This document shows positions 1-11,605 of a DNA stretch of 64,000 nt, piece by piece. The notes under the pieces were generated by a model. That model worked only from the letters and a program-made list of their open reading frames with translations. It had not been told where the DNA came from and did not search any database. Numbering within the stretch: position 1 is the stretch's first letter; every line of letters starts with the position of its first letter. Origin of the DNA: Margaritispora aquatica (taxonomy: Eukaryota > Ascomycota > Leotiomycetes > Helotiales > Discinellaceae); contig VJWN01000008.1 of the NCBI GenBank assembly GCA_007644065.1, forward strand, positions 1,118,411-1,182,410. Direction: 5' to 3'. Both the position numbers and the translations under genes were made by a program.

Positions 1-378
1 TTCTTGAGACATTCGATCGAGTATTGATCTTGAAGACTGTTCACCCTTGCTTCCACTTCCACTTCCCTCTGGGACTTTTATCCGTGGAATCCACCTGACG
101 GAGTAATATCCAATCTCGGTCCACAATTCGATCGCCCATCCTAGCCAGCGCACTTCAGCACCCACTTACACTAACTACCGTGAGCATCCCTCCATATCTT
201 TGCATAGTCATCTGCAAGTCCTTTTTGCTCCAGATTCTTCAACCTACGAAGGGAAAAAAAAATACTAATACCAGATGCTGCAGCCTCCTCGACCTCATCA
301 CCACTTACTCACGATTGAAATACGCGTAAATTTATCGTCAAAGACTACCTAATACCGCCGCGTTGTCGACTCATCGCG
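1..378 (+). promoter_or_regulatory. promoter and 5' leader of the forkhead gene
   Basis: Pyrimidine-rich, AT-containing upstream sequence ending at the forkhead ATG. No competing reading frame is apparent. A short A-run lies near 251-260. I see no clear TATA box, so the transcription start cannot be placed. Confidence 0.4.
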
Positions 379-2670
379 ATGTCGTCGACGCGTTATTCGC
401 AGCAGCCGCTGCAGATCTACCAAGATTCAACATCCTCCTTTGACCAAGCCCAGATGCCTTTGTCCGACAATGCGAATTCGAGAAAGCAATCGCCGCTTCG
501 ACCGATTAAAAATGCGGCGTCGAGGAGGAATATCGTGTTCAACCCACCCCAAGCTGGAGTCAGCAAGCAGTCGCCCCTAAAATTGGCAAACCAGAACTCG
601 AGCTCGCCATTACGAGCACCATTTGGTAGCAACAACAAATTAAATATCGTAGCAATGCCACCACCCGGAGGACCAAGATTTAACACGGATTCAATGGAGA
701 AAAAGCAACCGATCATGTCCAAATTCAAGCCACAAAAGGCCTTGTTCACGACATTCAATGCCCAACCACTCGTTGATAAGGAGAACTACCCACAACAGTA
801 CTACCAGGCACCTGCAAATCCATACAGCGAAGGGTTGAATAGGGCAAACTTTTCTTTGGAGGGGTTATATGGTTCTAGGCCACTTCAGAAGAAGCGAACA
901 TTACTGGAGGCCGCCCCCATACATGAATCTAGACCGTTGAAGAAGACGAAGGTCGAAGAGCCCGAATCAAAAGAGGAGCCATTGGTGCTCAAGGAGCTTC
1001 CGGATCCAACTTCATTCGAGCCACTTCACGACGATGGAACCAAGCCAACGCACAGTTACGCGCAGCTGATAGGCATGTCGATCTTGAGAGCGCAAAATCG
1101 ACGACTTACCTTGGCTCAGATCTACAAGTGGATCTCAGATACATACTCTTTCTATGGTGCAACAGATGCAGGATGGCAGAACAGCATTCGGCATAATCTG
1201 AGCTTGAATAAAGCCTTCATTAAACAGGAGAGACCAAAGGATGATCCAGGAAAGGGCAACTACTGGGCGATCCAACCAGGGATGGAGCACCAATTCATCA
1301 AAGAGAAACCACAATCTCGAAAGTCGGCAAGTCAGGCTCAAAATCAAAGTGCTCCTATCCTTCCGGCAAGTCTGCCTGGTTCGAGTCAACCAGAGATCGT
1401 GCATTTCAAGGCACCGGCATTACCTCCAACACCTGAGCTGCCCTCGTCTCAGAAGCAATATACCGCACTTCCAGAGTCATCTCATTTGACTCCTGTTCAG
1501 GAGCTGTCATCTGATGCTACAATTCCTGCATCCGATGCGGTACTTACAGATCAAGAAGATGAGCCAAATCGAGCCGCGCCATCCTCTCCGCTAATCCAAT
1601 CTTCTCCTCCAACGGCTTTGATGAACTCATCACCACCTCCTCCCGTTTCTCGTCACTCTTCTAAGCGAAACGATACACCACCTCCACCAGTGCCTCGATT
1701 TCATTCCTCGTCAAGATCGCGGTCACACAAGCGCAAATATGCTTCAATGGACGACAGTGGTTACTTCTCATCCCTGGACTCGTCAGCTATGCGACCTCAT
1801 CGACTACTTGCCGATGCTGACCGGCCAAGGATCAAGCGTGGTCGTGCTGAAGAAGAGATTGCCCGTCTTCGCGGCTCTTCTTACGACAGTCCCACCAAGA
1901 ATCGAGCATCTTTCATTCCACCTTCATCATCACCGTTGCGCATTCGACATAACCTCAAGAATGAAGGCTCACAAATGCTTCCACCTCTAACGCCTGCAGT
2001 CAAGCTGAAGGCCCCAGTGCGCCCACCTCCATCAGTTTCACCAAACACCAATTTGCGCATGCACCGTGATAGAGTTCGTGAGATGGTTGGTTCACCATTG
2101 AGGGGCATGACTGTGTTGGAAGAGAATCAACCTTGGAGCCCAGCATTTCACTTGGAAGACATGAACACTACGTGCATGTTTTCCGATTTCGCGCCTGATT
2201 TCGATATTTTCGCTGATCCAGGAAGCTTTCTCCCTATTCCCGGAAATGGCTCGCCTGAGAAGCGATCGGCGAAGAGACCAAGGTTGGATAGATCCAAATC
2301 CACAAACATTATGGCTGATATTTCCAACGCCAATTTCAATAAAGCTCTTACATCAACTCCAAATCTGAAGCTGACCCCGTCAGCCAACCTTGCTTATTCA
2401 CCTTTGAGGGGTCTGGGTCTTATGGAGTCTCCTAGCAAGCTACTCGGTCTCAATTCCCCTTCCAAATCGGGATCTTCGACTTTCGGTTCTTTTGAGATTG
2501 CAACAGATGATTTCTTTGGAGCGGAGTTTTTAGAAGAGGATATCAGCGGTGGATGGGATATCATGCAAGGCTTTCAGAAGATTGGAGGCACAAATCAGTC
2601 GAATAAGACGCCAAAGCAAAATGGTGCAGGTAGACCAAGCCTGGGTCGGAGTTTCACTTCTCGCTTCTAG
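379..2670 (+). CDS. forkhead (winged-helix) transcription factor, HCM1/Sep1-like
   Basis: Intronless 763-aa gene for a nuclear DNA-binding regulator. The forkhead domain spans about residues 224-315. It opens with PTHSYAQLIGMSIL and carries the recognition-helix signature WQNSIRHNLSLNKAF, followed by a wing-1 segment KGNYWAIQPG. The rest is low-complexity, rich in Ser, Pro and basic residues, with many S/T-P sites (for example SPLR repeated several times), as expected of a CDK-regulated factor. No FHA domain is visible upstream of the forkhead. This argues against Fkh1/Fkh2 and for the Hcm1 (budding yeast)/Sep1 (fission yeast) class, which drives cell-cycle gene expression; that assignment is inference from domain layout. 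The first ATG opens the frame and the C-terminus ends in an arginine/serine-rich tail. Size fits fungal members of this class. Confidence 0.93.
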   Translation: MSSTRYSQQPLQIYQDSTSSFDQAQMPLSDNANSRKQSPLRPIKNAASRRNIVFNPPQAGVSKQSPLKLANQNSSSPLRAPFGSNNKLNIVAMPPPGGPRFNTDSMEKKQPIMSKFKPQKALFTTFNAQPLVDKENYPQQYYQAPANPYSEGLNRANFSLEGLYGSRPLQKKRTLLEAAPIHESRPLKKTKVEEPESKEEPLVLKELPDPTSFEPLHDDGTKPTHSYAQLIGMSILRAQNRRLTLAQIYKWISDTYSFYGATDAGWQNSIRHNLSLNKAFIKQERPKDDPGKGNYWAIQPGMEHQFIKEKPQSRKSASQAQNQSAPILPASLPGSSQPEIVHFKAPALPPTPELPSSQKQYTALPESSHLTPVQELSSDATIPASDAVLTDQEDEPNRAAPSSPLIQSSPPTALMNSSPPPPVSRHSSKRNDTPPPPVPRFHSSSRSRSHKRKYASMDDSGYFSSLDSSAMRPHRLLADADRPRIKRGRAEEEIARLRGSSYDSPTKNRASFIPPSSSPLRIRHNLKNEGSQMLPPLTPAVKLKAPVRPPPSVSPNTNLRMHRDRVREMVGSPLRGMTVLEENQPWSPAFHLEDMNTTCMFSDFAPDFDIFADPGSFLPIPGNGSPEKRSAKRPRLDRSKSTNIMADISNANFNKALTSTPNLKLTPSANLAYSPLRGLGLMESPSKLLGLNSPSKSGSSTFGSFEIATDDFFGAEFLEEDISGGWDIMQGFQKIGGTNQSNKTPKQNGAGRPSLGRSFTSRF

Positions 2671-3678
2671 AAAGAAGATTGCCTACTTTTAGATACCCCA
2701 TTTGAGTTTCCTGCGTCCGTGTGGACAAAGATGAACGAATTTCCTTGAGTCAAGGCGGACGAGATGAGAAGATTGGCGATTACTACTTGTTACGAATAAT
2801 GATGTTATGATACGTGTGAATGTGGGCCGCATTGCATGAGTTTATCATATGCATTGCTTTTGTGTCGTCCTTCCATTGGAGGCGATGTCACGAACGAGGT
2901 AGAGGATGGGCCTCGCGGCGAGAGGAGAGAGCGTGAGCGATGGATGGCTAGGATAGATCGAGTAACGGTATTGTCTGCAATGATAATGATTGGGTACGTA
3001 CATATGGTTAGTCGAAGTTGGATCTGCACAAAGATTCTGTGGGGGATAGTATTTGGTTGCTTGACTTATTCTGCGTGTGTTTTTGCTCTTTTGTCTTTTC
3101 TTTTGTCTTGTTTTTGCTGGTTGGATTAGCACAGCGTTTGGGTATGGGTTTTGATTTGGATACGGCTTCGTTCGGGTCTGGGTCTGGAGTTTCACTTGCT
3201 CTTTCATTGTTTATTTTTTGTTTACGAGGAATCGGCAGCAGGGAGGAGGAGATGGACATAAGTTTCATATGAATCTGTGAAATTCGATGATGATATTGAG
3301 AGGAAATGAAGGGGATGGGAGGGATATAAATATGGGAGAATAAGTAGCAGTAGGAATAAGCATCAGAATATGGATAGGCACGTGAATAGGAATATGAACA
3401 AGATATCAGTATTTGCTGTTTCAGTCTGCTTTGATGTTCCTTGATTGGATAATGTGTGAGTGTTGTTCTCTTTATTGTTCTCTCTATTTCAGTCTCTCAC
3501 ACACAACTATGCATTCATTCATAAATCTCTCCAACACATATGCCCCCCACAACCGGTCACTTCACCTCACTTCGCCAACGTTTCAATCAACAAGGCGAGA
3601 AGCACACGAGAACTCCTATTTCCCGAGCGACTTGGCTGATATAGACCCTTCCCTCTTCTCACCATAGAACACTTCACG
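2671..3678. other. intergenic, 3' region of the forkhead gene
   Basis: About 1 kb with only short overlapping frames on both strands and no recognisable protein. The stretch around 3060-3240 is T-rich on the + strand, and 3290-3400 is purine-rich. I see no RNA gene here. Confidence 0.5.
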
Positions 3679-3761
3679 ATGGTTCCATCCTATATTGCTG
3701 GTCTGATCTTGGTACCAATGGAGGAGAGAGCAGAAGCGGTCCGGGTGTTGAGAAGGTCTAA
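3679..3761 (+). pseudogene. micro-ORF family copy A (probably frameshifted)
   Basis: The ATG at 3679 opens a 28-codon frame, but the sequence shared with the other copies lies in a different frame: 3711-3758 reads GTNGGESRSGPGVEKV, then a stop at 3759. The same frame read back to 3681 gives GSILY. This resembles the MGSSVIY start of copy C and suggests one G was lost after the ATG. Nucleotide similarity to copy B continues past the stop for about 60 bp. Function is unknown. No signal peptide or membrane segment is visible. The call rests on comparing three copies within this window. Confidence 0.4.
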
Positions 3762-5349
3762 GTGATCAGGGCTTAGATGATCCTAAGAGGAGGATGATAT
3801 ATACGCTTGATGTACGGCCGATGGCTTAGTATGTGCTTGTATGTTAGACTATTGTCATGGGGAGGAGACGCCCCTACTGGTAGACTGTCCACTCATCAGA
3901 ATGAAGATTTTAATATATAGATATACAACAGATGGGCTACCCGATGATTAGTACTTCTGTGCTAAAATGTGGTACATTGAGTAGGCGAAAACGAAAGAAG
4001 GACATCCCGAATTGCCTGCATACGGACTTGCGAACAGGAGCTCTTACCTGTTGGTTTGTTGTATACGAATAACTTTCCCACAACGCTCGAGCCATATCTC
4101 ATTCTTCAATGAATCAGCCATAGCAAGTTTGAATAAGCACCGCGATTAACACTGGTCGCAATTGGACGCAATCGATTGAATCAAAAGTGAACGCAATCAA
4201 AAGTACTGCTGAATCGAAGGACCGTATCTACGACGCTGTCAACCGAACACCTCCCTGCGGCATGATCTGTCTCCATGGAGTACCCACCGGACTGTCATAC
4301 AAGAAACGTAAGTGAGGTTAAAAGTGTACACGAGAGGCGGTCGCGAAGCCCAAAGCGAATACCTTCGCTTATCCCCGCCCAACTTGCTCTTTTGACCATG
4401 CACATGAAAATTAAGCCACCACAGAGTCTGGAAGCGGCCTGGGAGGCCTGCGCGACAATACGCACGACATAGTAAGTCGGTCTTATCCTCCGCTGTGAGC
4501 GAGATGCATATCAACCAATTAACAACTCTTAGCCACCTTTGGATTGGCTCGCTAATCTCAGATTGAAGCTTCGATGTCTGGGGAGGATTGTGCTTGGGTG
4601 TTGAACTTTGCTTTTGCTGTGGGGAATCGCGTGGTCGTATGATTGAGTAGATGGTTGAGCGAGATGTTTGTATGTTTTGAAAGTTGATTCGGAAGTTCTG
4701 TGAAGATCTAGGGTTTGTGATTAAAGAACGGATCAGTTGATGCAGTTTCTCGCAACAAGGGCATCTCGACTCTGCGTTCATTGTGGATTTTTCTAATCTT
4801 CGAGCCTAAGCAAATTAGGGTTTGAAGTATTCTAGCATTGTAAGATTTTAGAATGTGAATGAAATCTTATACTTACTTGTATGGGAATCCAATGTCAGAG
4901 TCACTTCTATCCCAGTGAACGGCATAGTTTCAAGTTTATGCCAAATTCGCTGAGTTTTTGGATCAATACCCTATCTTCCCATTTAACCTAACGTCGAGCA
5001 TTTGAAGGATCCAATTTGCTATCCTCCCTTGCTAAATAGCCTTAAATGTTGCAGAATGTCGAGAACGGCGAGAAGGTATCTTTGCTAGAAAGCGCTCAGG
5101 TGGCAGGTATATGTAAAACAAGAGACACAAAGCATGCGGAAAATAAAGTGGGTTGAAAAAATTCGATATCACCTCAAAAAACGAAGCTATAGGGGGGCAG
5201 TTGGCCAAGACATGCATGCCGGGAGCAGCTGTATCTATCCAAGCCAAAGGTATTGTCGATGTAGGACGCATGAAGCTGACGATCACAGAAGTGAGATAGG
5301 TGACTCCATCGAAGTGTGATGAGGTTGAGAGCCTATGTCCATTGAGGTG
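3762..5349. other. intergenic between micro-ORF copies A and B
   Basis: No convincing gene. A 180-codon open frame on the minus strand (4239-4781) has no recognisable domain and unremarkable composition. I treat it as chance. A short purine-rich block occurs near 3840-3870. Confidence 0.4.
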
Positions 5350-5357
5350 TATATAAA
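5350..5357 (+). promoter_or_regulatory. TATA box of micro-ORF copy B
   Basis: TATATAAA followed by a run of C. The equivalent position before copy C reads TATACATAGA followed by a run of C (6484-6498). The surrounding 45 bp, including GAGGTTGA before and CCCCCTTCTC after, are alike in the two copies, so the promoter was duplicated together with the ORF. Confidence 0.5.
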
Positions 5358-5603
5358 CCCCCCTTCTCCCCCTTTACTTGCCAGAGAACAGCATCAATAT
5401 CATCCAGCTTCAAAGTTTGTACTCTCTCTCTCTCTCTTTCTTACAAATTTCCTCTGACTAAGGGATACCTCATCTTCCAACTTCAGAAACCTTTCTCAAA
5501 CTCAACGAGCTAATTCTCTTATTGAGCCCTATTCATTTCTCCAAATCAATGTCTGTTTGATTGGTATTAGCCATTATTACCGTGAGGCCGAAAACAATTC
5601 ATA

Positions 5604-5702
5604 ATGAAGCTGTCTGCTCCCATTTTGGGTAGCAATAGAGGAGCCAATGGTGGTGGAGCCGGTTTTGAGAAGGTTTGGTTGATTAGACTTGGAAGATTTT
5701 AA
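5604..5702 (+). CDS. micro-ORF family copy B, 32 aa, glycine-rich
   Basis: Short frame of 32 codons. Residues 9-24 read GSNRGANGGGAGFEKV, which aligns without gaps to GTNGGESRSGPGVEKV of copy A: shared G-x-N-x-G, central glycines, and C-terminal E-K-V. It lies about 250 bp downstream of a TATA box and a pyrimidine-rich leader. The leader also resembles that of copy C (CTTCAGAAAC at about 5480 and 6637). Conservation of the reading frame in copies whose DNA has diverged favours past or present coding. Function is unknown. The true transcript may be spliced and longer than this frame. Confidence 0.35.
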   Translation: MKLSAPILGSNRGANGGGAGFEKVWLIRLGRF

Positions 5703-6751
5703 CAAGGGGAATATATAGGCTTGTTGTAAGGTTGGTGTCTTGATGTGTGATTGTTTAGTGGATTGGTTGGTTATTGGTTAAGCGTCTATTCATTTGATGA
5801 AAACTTCAATTTTTTGACAAACAATAAGGCAAGGATAGAGGTGACGTGCCAGTAGTGCTGGTGAGCAGTAGCAAATAAAACTCGCATATGTTAACGAGGC
5901 TATTATTCACATCAAAAACCTATGGCCAAGAACTCTCACATTTGCAAGCTTATGGTCAGATATAGACTTGCACGCATAATACATATAAAAGACGTGCAGA
6001 GTTTTGAAGGGAAAGCTCATCGCTGAAGTAACCTGGGAATACACGAAAAATATACAAGTAACACCCACCAGGACAAGCGTGAAACATGTGCTACTACATA
6101 ACTCAACTGTTCGAGAGCACTGGTGACTATCTAGTCACAAAGGTGTTTTGGCTAATTTGTCTGACGCGGGTTTGGAAGATGAATATGGATTCTCTTTAAA
6201 CCAGCAAAGCAAAAGCACACAGCAATCCATCACAGTAGACTTGATAGACGTCCATCCCTATGCCCACCAATCGCACAGAAGGTGGAAAATAGTCTTCAAA
6301 ATGGACATGATTTGTACAATCCCCTACCAAAAGGTCTCACCTCATTCTGTCGAGTACATACGGTGCAACGGCAATGGTTACTCCAACGCAGGGTTATCTT
6401 CGAAAGAAGATTCGTATTCATCAATTGGGGTGACACACATAGCTTATTGTGGTGCGGTGAGGTTGAAGATCTATCCTTAGAGGTATACATAGAACCCCCT
6501 TCTCTTCATCCACCTACCTTTTGAAATGTAGCTTCAAACCTATTGAGATTGACGGTATGACATCTATTCCACATTTACAGTGCTCGCTAATATTCGTTGG
6601 CATCTCTAGGTGATCTTTTTAACTTTATACCAAGACTTCAGAAACACAATAACTCAATATACAAGTTATGTTCTGGTCAACATGTCCTGGCGATTAGCTC
6701 CATCGTAGTTGATATATATATAATATACCTACTTGAATAGAATACTTTAAG

Positions 6752-6886
6752 ATGGGTAGCTCTGTAATCTACGTCGTCAATAGAAGTGGTGCTGATATCG
6801 AAAACCTGATGATACTCGGCAATATCATCTTTCCTGGGACCAATGGATGAGAGAGCGGAAATGGCAGTGGCGATGATAATACCTGA
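6752..6886 (+). pseudogene. micro-ORF family copy C (in-frame stop)
   Basis: The ATG at 6752 opens 32 codons beginning MGSSVIYVVNRSGADIENL and ending GTNG at a TGA (6848-6850). Beyond the stop the same frame continues ESGNGSGDDNT to a second stop at 6884-6886, matching the ESRSGPG part of copy A. The simplest reading is an ancestral product of about 43 aa, cut by a nonsense change. An intron placed across the stop, or genuine termination at the first stop, cannot be excluded. It is the only copy whose N-terminal half looks intact. Confidence 0.35.
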
Positions 6887-8202
6887 ATATCACCTATTTA
6901 TCGTATGGGAGTTATATGATCATACTCTATAGCTGGCTGATTAGGGAATCGCTCGGTCAACGGGAGACGTCCGAAAAGTTGACCATCCAGTCATTACAAT
7001 GAAATTTCCAACAATTTGATTCTGCTACATAATTTGGCCGATGAAATGAAGCAAACCTCGAAGTCTTGTGCCATCGTCCTGTGTTGATGAGAAGACCTAG
7101 GTGTGGAACTTTTGGTTTAGTGAACACAACTATTTGACTCCGTGTACTGTTACTCCAGGATGTCACAGATTATCATCATAACCCTGCATATAATACACCC
7201 AATTTATGCAAGTCAAGACACAAAATACGCTGTTTTTATTGGTACTACACCTTGCAAGTGCGATTGTCTCAAAAAACTAGTCTAGGCATGTACTACAGGT
7301 ACTGTGCGATACTAACTAGGACCTGCAACAAAGCAGCCCTTCAATTGAGGTGCTAATTTTAGCGTAGCACAACAGCAGTAACATTATACCTTTCGTTTAA
7401 TCGTTTAAAGGATCTGTTTTTGAGAACTGTTGAGTAAACTCTAGTGACGTTTAACCTCGGTTATTTCATTCAACCTTTGAGCTGGAGAACAAATGGAATT
7501 ATGAACTCTGCGATTTCAATTTCAAGATTCAATATCTATTATCTAGACAATGGACTGCTAACTTAATTAGTCTATCGTAACTCGGTTCCTTCATCTCCAC
7601 TTCAAAAGTCCCCAAGCAGATGACTTTGACACAAGCTTCGAGGCCGTTGGAGCCAATCACAAGCCTCGCTTAACCCTCTGAGCGAGTGTATAACCTTACT
7701 CTACACTCCAGCTTTCACAGAAGACCATAGACTGAGGAGATTTGGGCCAACTCTAAATTCTGAGGTCAATTGCGCATCAAAAGAATTCTTTCACAGTACT
7801 TGATCACGTGTTCCAACTTTGGAACTTAAGAATAGGTAGCTCTAAATGAGAGTCAGGACCTAGTTTCTAAATCTGGGCTGCTAGTTCTAGTATTATTAAT
7901 ACTTTTAAGTTTTTTAAGGTGTTACTCTCTACTCTTCTACCATGGTAGCGCTTCTTTACATATGTAGCAGTATATAGTATTTGGACCTTGAATTGTCTGC
8001 CTGATGTACTAGACAGCTATTGGTAGGTTTGCGGTGATGCGGAGTAGGCAGATTCCTGGTGCCTAAAGTCCAAAGTAAGCGAAGCGAAGAGTTGTTATCT
8101 GCTTGTGTCATAATCACCTCGACCTAAATAATCTTGTACTTATCGACCTAAAACCCGTTCCAAACCAGTGTATGAGACTCTTGATTTCCGATTTTCTCAA
8201 CC
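6887..8202. other. intergenic, AT-rich, upstream of the PigL_N-type gene
   Basis: No gene seen. It contains a fragment of 5S rRNA (7723-7747, listed separately) and AT-rich stretches near 7880-7990. The last 200 bp presumably carry the promoter of the gene starting at 8203. Confidence 0.5.
7723..7747 (+). pseudogene. truncated 5S rRNA fragment
   Basis: A 25-nt stretch matches nucleotides 8-32 of the 5S gene at 11606 with a single difference (T for A). It includes the ACTGAGG helix strand that is peculiar to that 5S variant. Neither the first 7 nt nor anything past nucleotide 32 is recognisable, so this is a relic and not a gene. Confidence 0.6.
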
Positions 8203-11131
8203 ATGGATCCTGTCAGTATTAGTTTCTCACTGTTGGCTGTTTTCACGGCTACATTAGCAACGGTGCAGGCACTCAGCGAGACAATAGGGCGCTATGGAGG
8301 CCGTGACAGAAGATTGGGTAGACTACAAGACAGTCTGAGTGACTTGGTTACTGTCTTGAAGTTACTAAAAATAGCCGCCGATAATAAGAATCCAATGTCA
8401 ATGCCTCTAGAAGGCCCTGTTATGCGATGTGCCCAGGTGTGTCGCGAGTTCGAAAACACTTTCAAAAGGGTTAACATGAAGACGAAACCTGGTATAAGAA
8501 ATTGGGCAAAAATAGAGTTTATGGGAGGCGATATTGATGAATTTATCGATATGCTAGCAAATTATAAGTCGACGTTTGCAATTGCCCTAGGAACTATAAC
8601 TATGTAAGCTTCTTTAAAACCTTACACATATTTACTAATTTGTCTCTTAGGCATGATTATAGACCTACCCAGCAAACTATTGGGCAGTTGGATGATATAA
8701 TTGGAGAAACGGTGTATAGTCTTCAGTTACGCCTACAACGGATTGATGAGAAGCTAGAAAGTCTTGTTACACACCAATCAGCTTTGCCAGAGAATTTAAG
8801 TATTGATCTTAGGGAGGAGAAAACTGTGGCAATTCAGTGTCTCCGAATCTGTTTAAATGCGAGCTCTTATACATATTCCTCAAAAGTCGAGGTGCCTATA
8901 CCGCAAACAAAAGCAACCCAACAAGGCACTGAATATCTGTCAGACCAGTTTGAAGCGCAGCTTTTGACATTAAAAGCGCTGAGCGATACCCGAGACAAAA
9001 TGCAAGAGACTATCAGTCGTCTGCGTGAACGCCTTAATTTTGAGACAATCAACAGAGGTCCTGACCCTGAAACCAAGGAGTTACAGTTGCAAGAAAAGAT
9101 CAAGTCCTTGAAGAAATGTCGGGAAGTGTGTGGAGAGGCTTCTGAACAACCGCCAGATCAGAAACGAGTTGAATCAACGGAGGAGTTGGATTCAGATGTC
9201 TCAGTAGCTTCCTTGGAGTCTTTCACTGCCTCAACCATGGTAACCTCAGCAACCTCCGTATCGGATACAGCGCCGATCGTCTGTGATGATGCTATGGAGA
9301 TAGTAAACCTGCTATTGTCAGATCAGTATCTACGAAATCTTCTTCAGGATTCTTTGAGATTGCTGCAGACAGAAAAGGTTATAAGGAACTTCAGACGTGC
9401 ACTACGCTCATTCTCACAAGACCTGCTACTGGAAGCTAAAACAACAGCCCAAAAACAGGCAGCAAATTTTGTTGGACAAAGATCACGACAAATATCAGTG
9501 TTGCTTCTAGAGCAGATTCATCCGAGTATTTCTCTGGAGCTCCCAGGTCATGATATGCATGTTTATCGCCAAGAGAGACTACGAGATTTTCTCAGGAACT
9601 TTCAGCAAGATACCTCATATCCATATGTAGAGGAAGAACCTGTCGATGAAGACAGCGACCAAGATGAATTTGGTGATTCTGAAGATCACCCTGATCTAAA
9701 GGATCTGAGAGAATGGCTTCTTGCAGCTGATGCTATGCAGAACTTGAGAGATTGCTTCTGGTCGTTTCTCAATCCTGGTAAAGAGATTAAAACCGTAGAT
9801 TCTGGGCACAAAGCCACTGTTAGCAATCCCAAGACGCCAGAGATGCCCGAAAAAGCTCAACTCCTATTCCAAGAAAACATGGGACAACATCAGACTTTAC
9901 TCGGTGTTAAAGATGAAGTGGCCGCAGGTGGTCCACTTGTAGGATCGATCTCAATTCAGAAATCGACAGAGAATTCACTTGTCGATAACCCCTCGGTCTT
10001 TTCAAGCTTCTTGGACTACGTTGACATGAGAAAGTCTCTTAGGCCTGGAGTTGTGAGGTTGGAATGGATATGCGTAGGTGCTTTCTCCAAAACATAAAAT
10101 TTACCTATCACCAGTTCTATGCTAATTACTTCAGATCTGTAGTCACACTTCATATGATGATTTCAAAGAACTTCGGCCAGGTTCCGTGGCGAAATACGCG
10201 AAAAAGCTGAGGGAATCAGGATATGTAATTCACGCCCAGCCCATGACAACTGAACCTCGAAAATCACGAGCATTGCTTACAGCCGTCGGGAACAAAGTAA
10301 CGGCTGTTGGGCGTAGTATTTCATCATTGAAGTCTAACAATCGTGAGCAAATTGCTAAGCCCAAAGCGCGGAGGTTTGCTACGACCCAGTGTTCACTTAC
10401 CCCTGATACGACGTGCAGGTGGCTCCATCTTTGTATTAAGAAAAAGCCTAACGCTAAGGTTTCAAAGCTCGAACCAGTCCACATTTGCAAAGATGAAGAA
10501 GAACAAACGTTGAGAGATGCGGGACTTTTTAAACTTATTTACAAGACCTGGAAGATGCAACGTACTTGGACAGACTCGATTCTTTTTAAGCTACAACGCA
10601 TTGAATTCATCAAGGTAAGAGACAACCATAATACAATATTGTTGTTTCACTAAACTAGACTAGTTCTCAGCATTCCCAGACAATTCAGTAGATCGCATTG
10701 TAACCGACATAATGCCACCGAACACAAACGACTACGATTTCGCCCCACCGCCACCCCTTGAAATGATCCCCCCAATAGCGGCCGACCACCTCGTTCATCT
10801 CTTAACAGCAGAATGTACTGCCACCCTCCAATCCGGCACCTTCTACTTGGACCAAATGCCTAAAAAGAGAGATGAGCCTCTCAAGTTTATCGCAAGAGAT
10901 TCACAGAACCGAAATGCCAATACCGGCTACGGACTTCGATTTGTAGAGACTCCCGATCCATCTTTCATCGTGACCTTTCTTTTTGTTATAGTGGTAGTGG
11001 TTGGGACCGCATTTGGAATTTGCTGGAATGTCTTCGAAAGGGATTTACAGGGTGCTTGGACGATTGCTGCGTATATAGTTTCGGCTGGAACGATGGCTGT
11101 TGTTACTTTGCAAGTCAGATTAACCTCTTAA
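8203..11131 (+). CDS. membrane-anchored protein with fungal STAND-type (PigL_N) N-terminal domain
   Basis: Four exons by splice signals: 8203-8603, 8651-10073, 10135-10614 and 10664-11131; joined frame 923 aa. Residues 1 to about 200 resemble the fungal STAND N-terminal domain (PigL_N, PF17111, from memory): hydrophobic start MDPVSISFSLLAVFTATLAT, then CREFENTF, NWAKIEFMGGDIDEF and YKSTFAIAL. Next come a coiled-coil-rich stretch, a charged segment LLLEAKTTAQKQAANFVGQ, an acidic run near 460-480, and a C-terminal module with VRLEWICIC, YDDFKELRPG, PPPLEMIPPIAADHLVHLL and GYGLRFVE. Two hydrophobic helices follow (about 868-890 and 899-918). This order is familiar from a widespread uncharacterised fungal family. 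There is no P-loop, so it is not itself an NTPase. By analogy with NLR-like proteins a role in self/non-self or death signalling is possible, but that is inference. Confidence 0.85.
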
Positions 11132-11605
11132 TTTTTGTTTCGTGTGCTTAGCATCGAGGATCAGAGGCCTCGAATCCATCTACCACATTTCTAGTCTCAG
11201 TACAATGTCTTGAGTACAAACTAGTTCGCTTGCAGAGAAACCACTTAAACATAGGCCCTGAACTTCCTTCATCGAAAATTTCCCACTATCAGACTCTTGG
11301 TTAGAAAGTCAATTTGAAAGGATCTGCTCGGGAGCTTTGCGGAATGGCAGGGGAGTAGATTTCTTACATCCGCTTAGCGAGCGAGTATCTATAGATTTCC
11401 TCTTTCAATACAATATTGTAAGTCTTTTGATGACTATACCATCTATAACATAAACTCACAAGTATTAGTGGCGTAGATATATTTCTTAAGCCCCGGTACA
11501 GCTAGTAGACAGTGCACGAAATACTATCTACTGGTTGTATAAAGCATTTGTTCTCTAGAGACGAATCCATTGTCGTATATATATTTTGGTAATGGACAGA
11601 TGATC
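11132..11605. other. intergenic between the PigL_N-type gene and 5S rRNA
   Basis: AT-rich sequence with no open frame of note. It holds the 3' end of the upstream gene and the 5' flank of the 5S gene. Confidence 0.5.

Noticed and set aside
4239..4781. 180-codon minus-strand frame
   Set aside because: No domain, no plausible promoter or splice pattern, composition like surrounding intergenic DNA.
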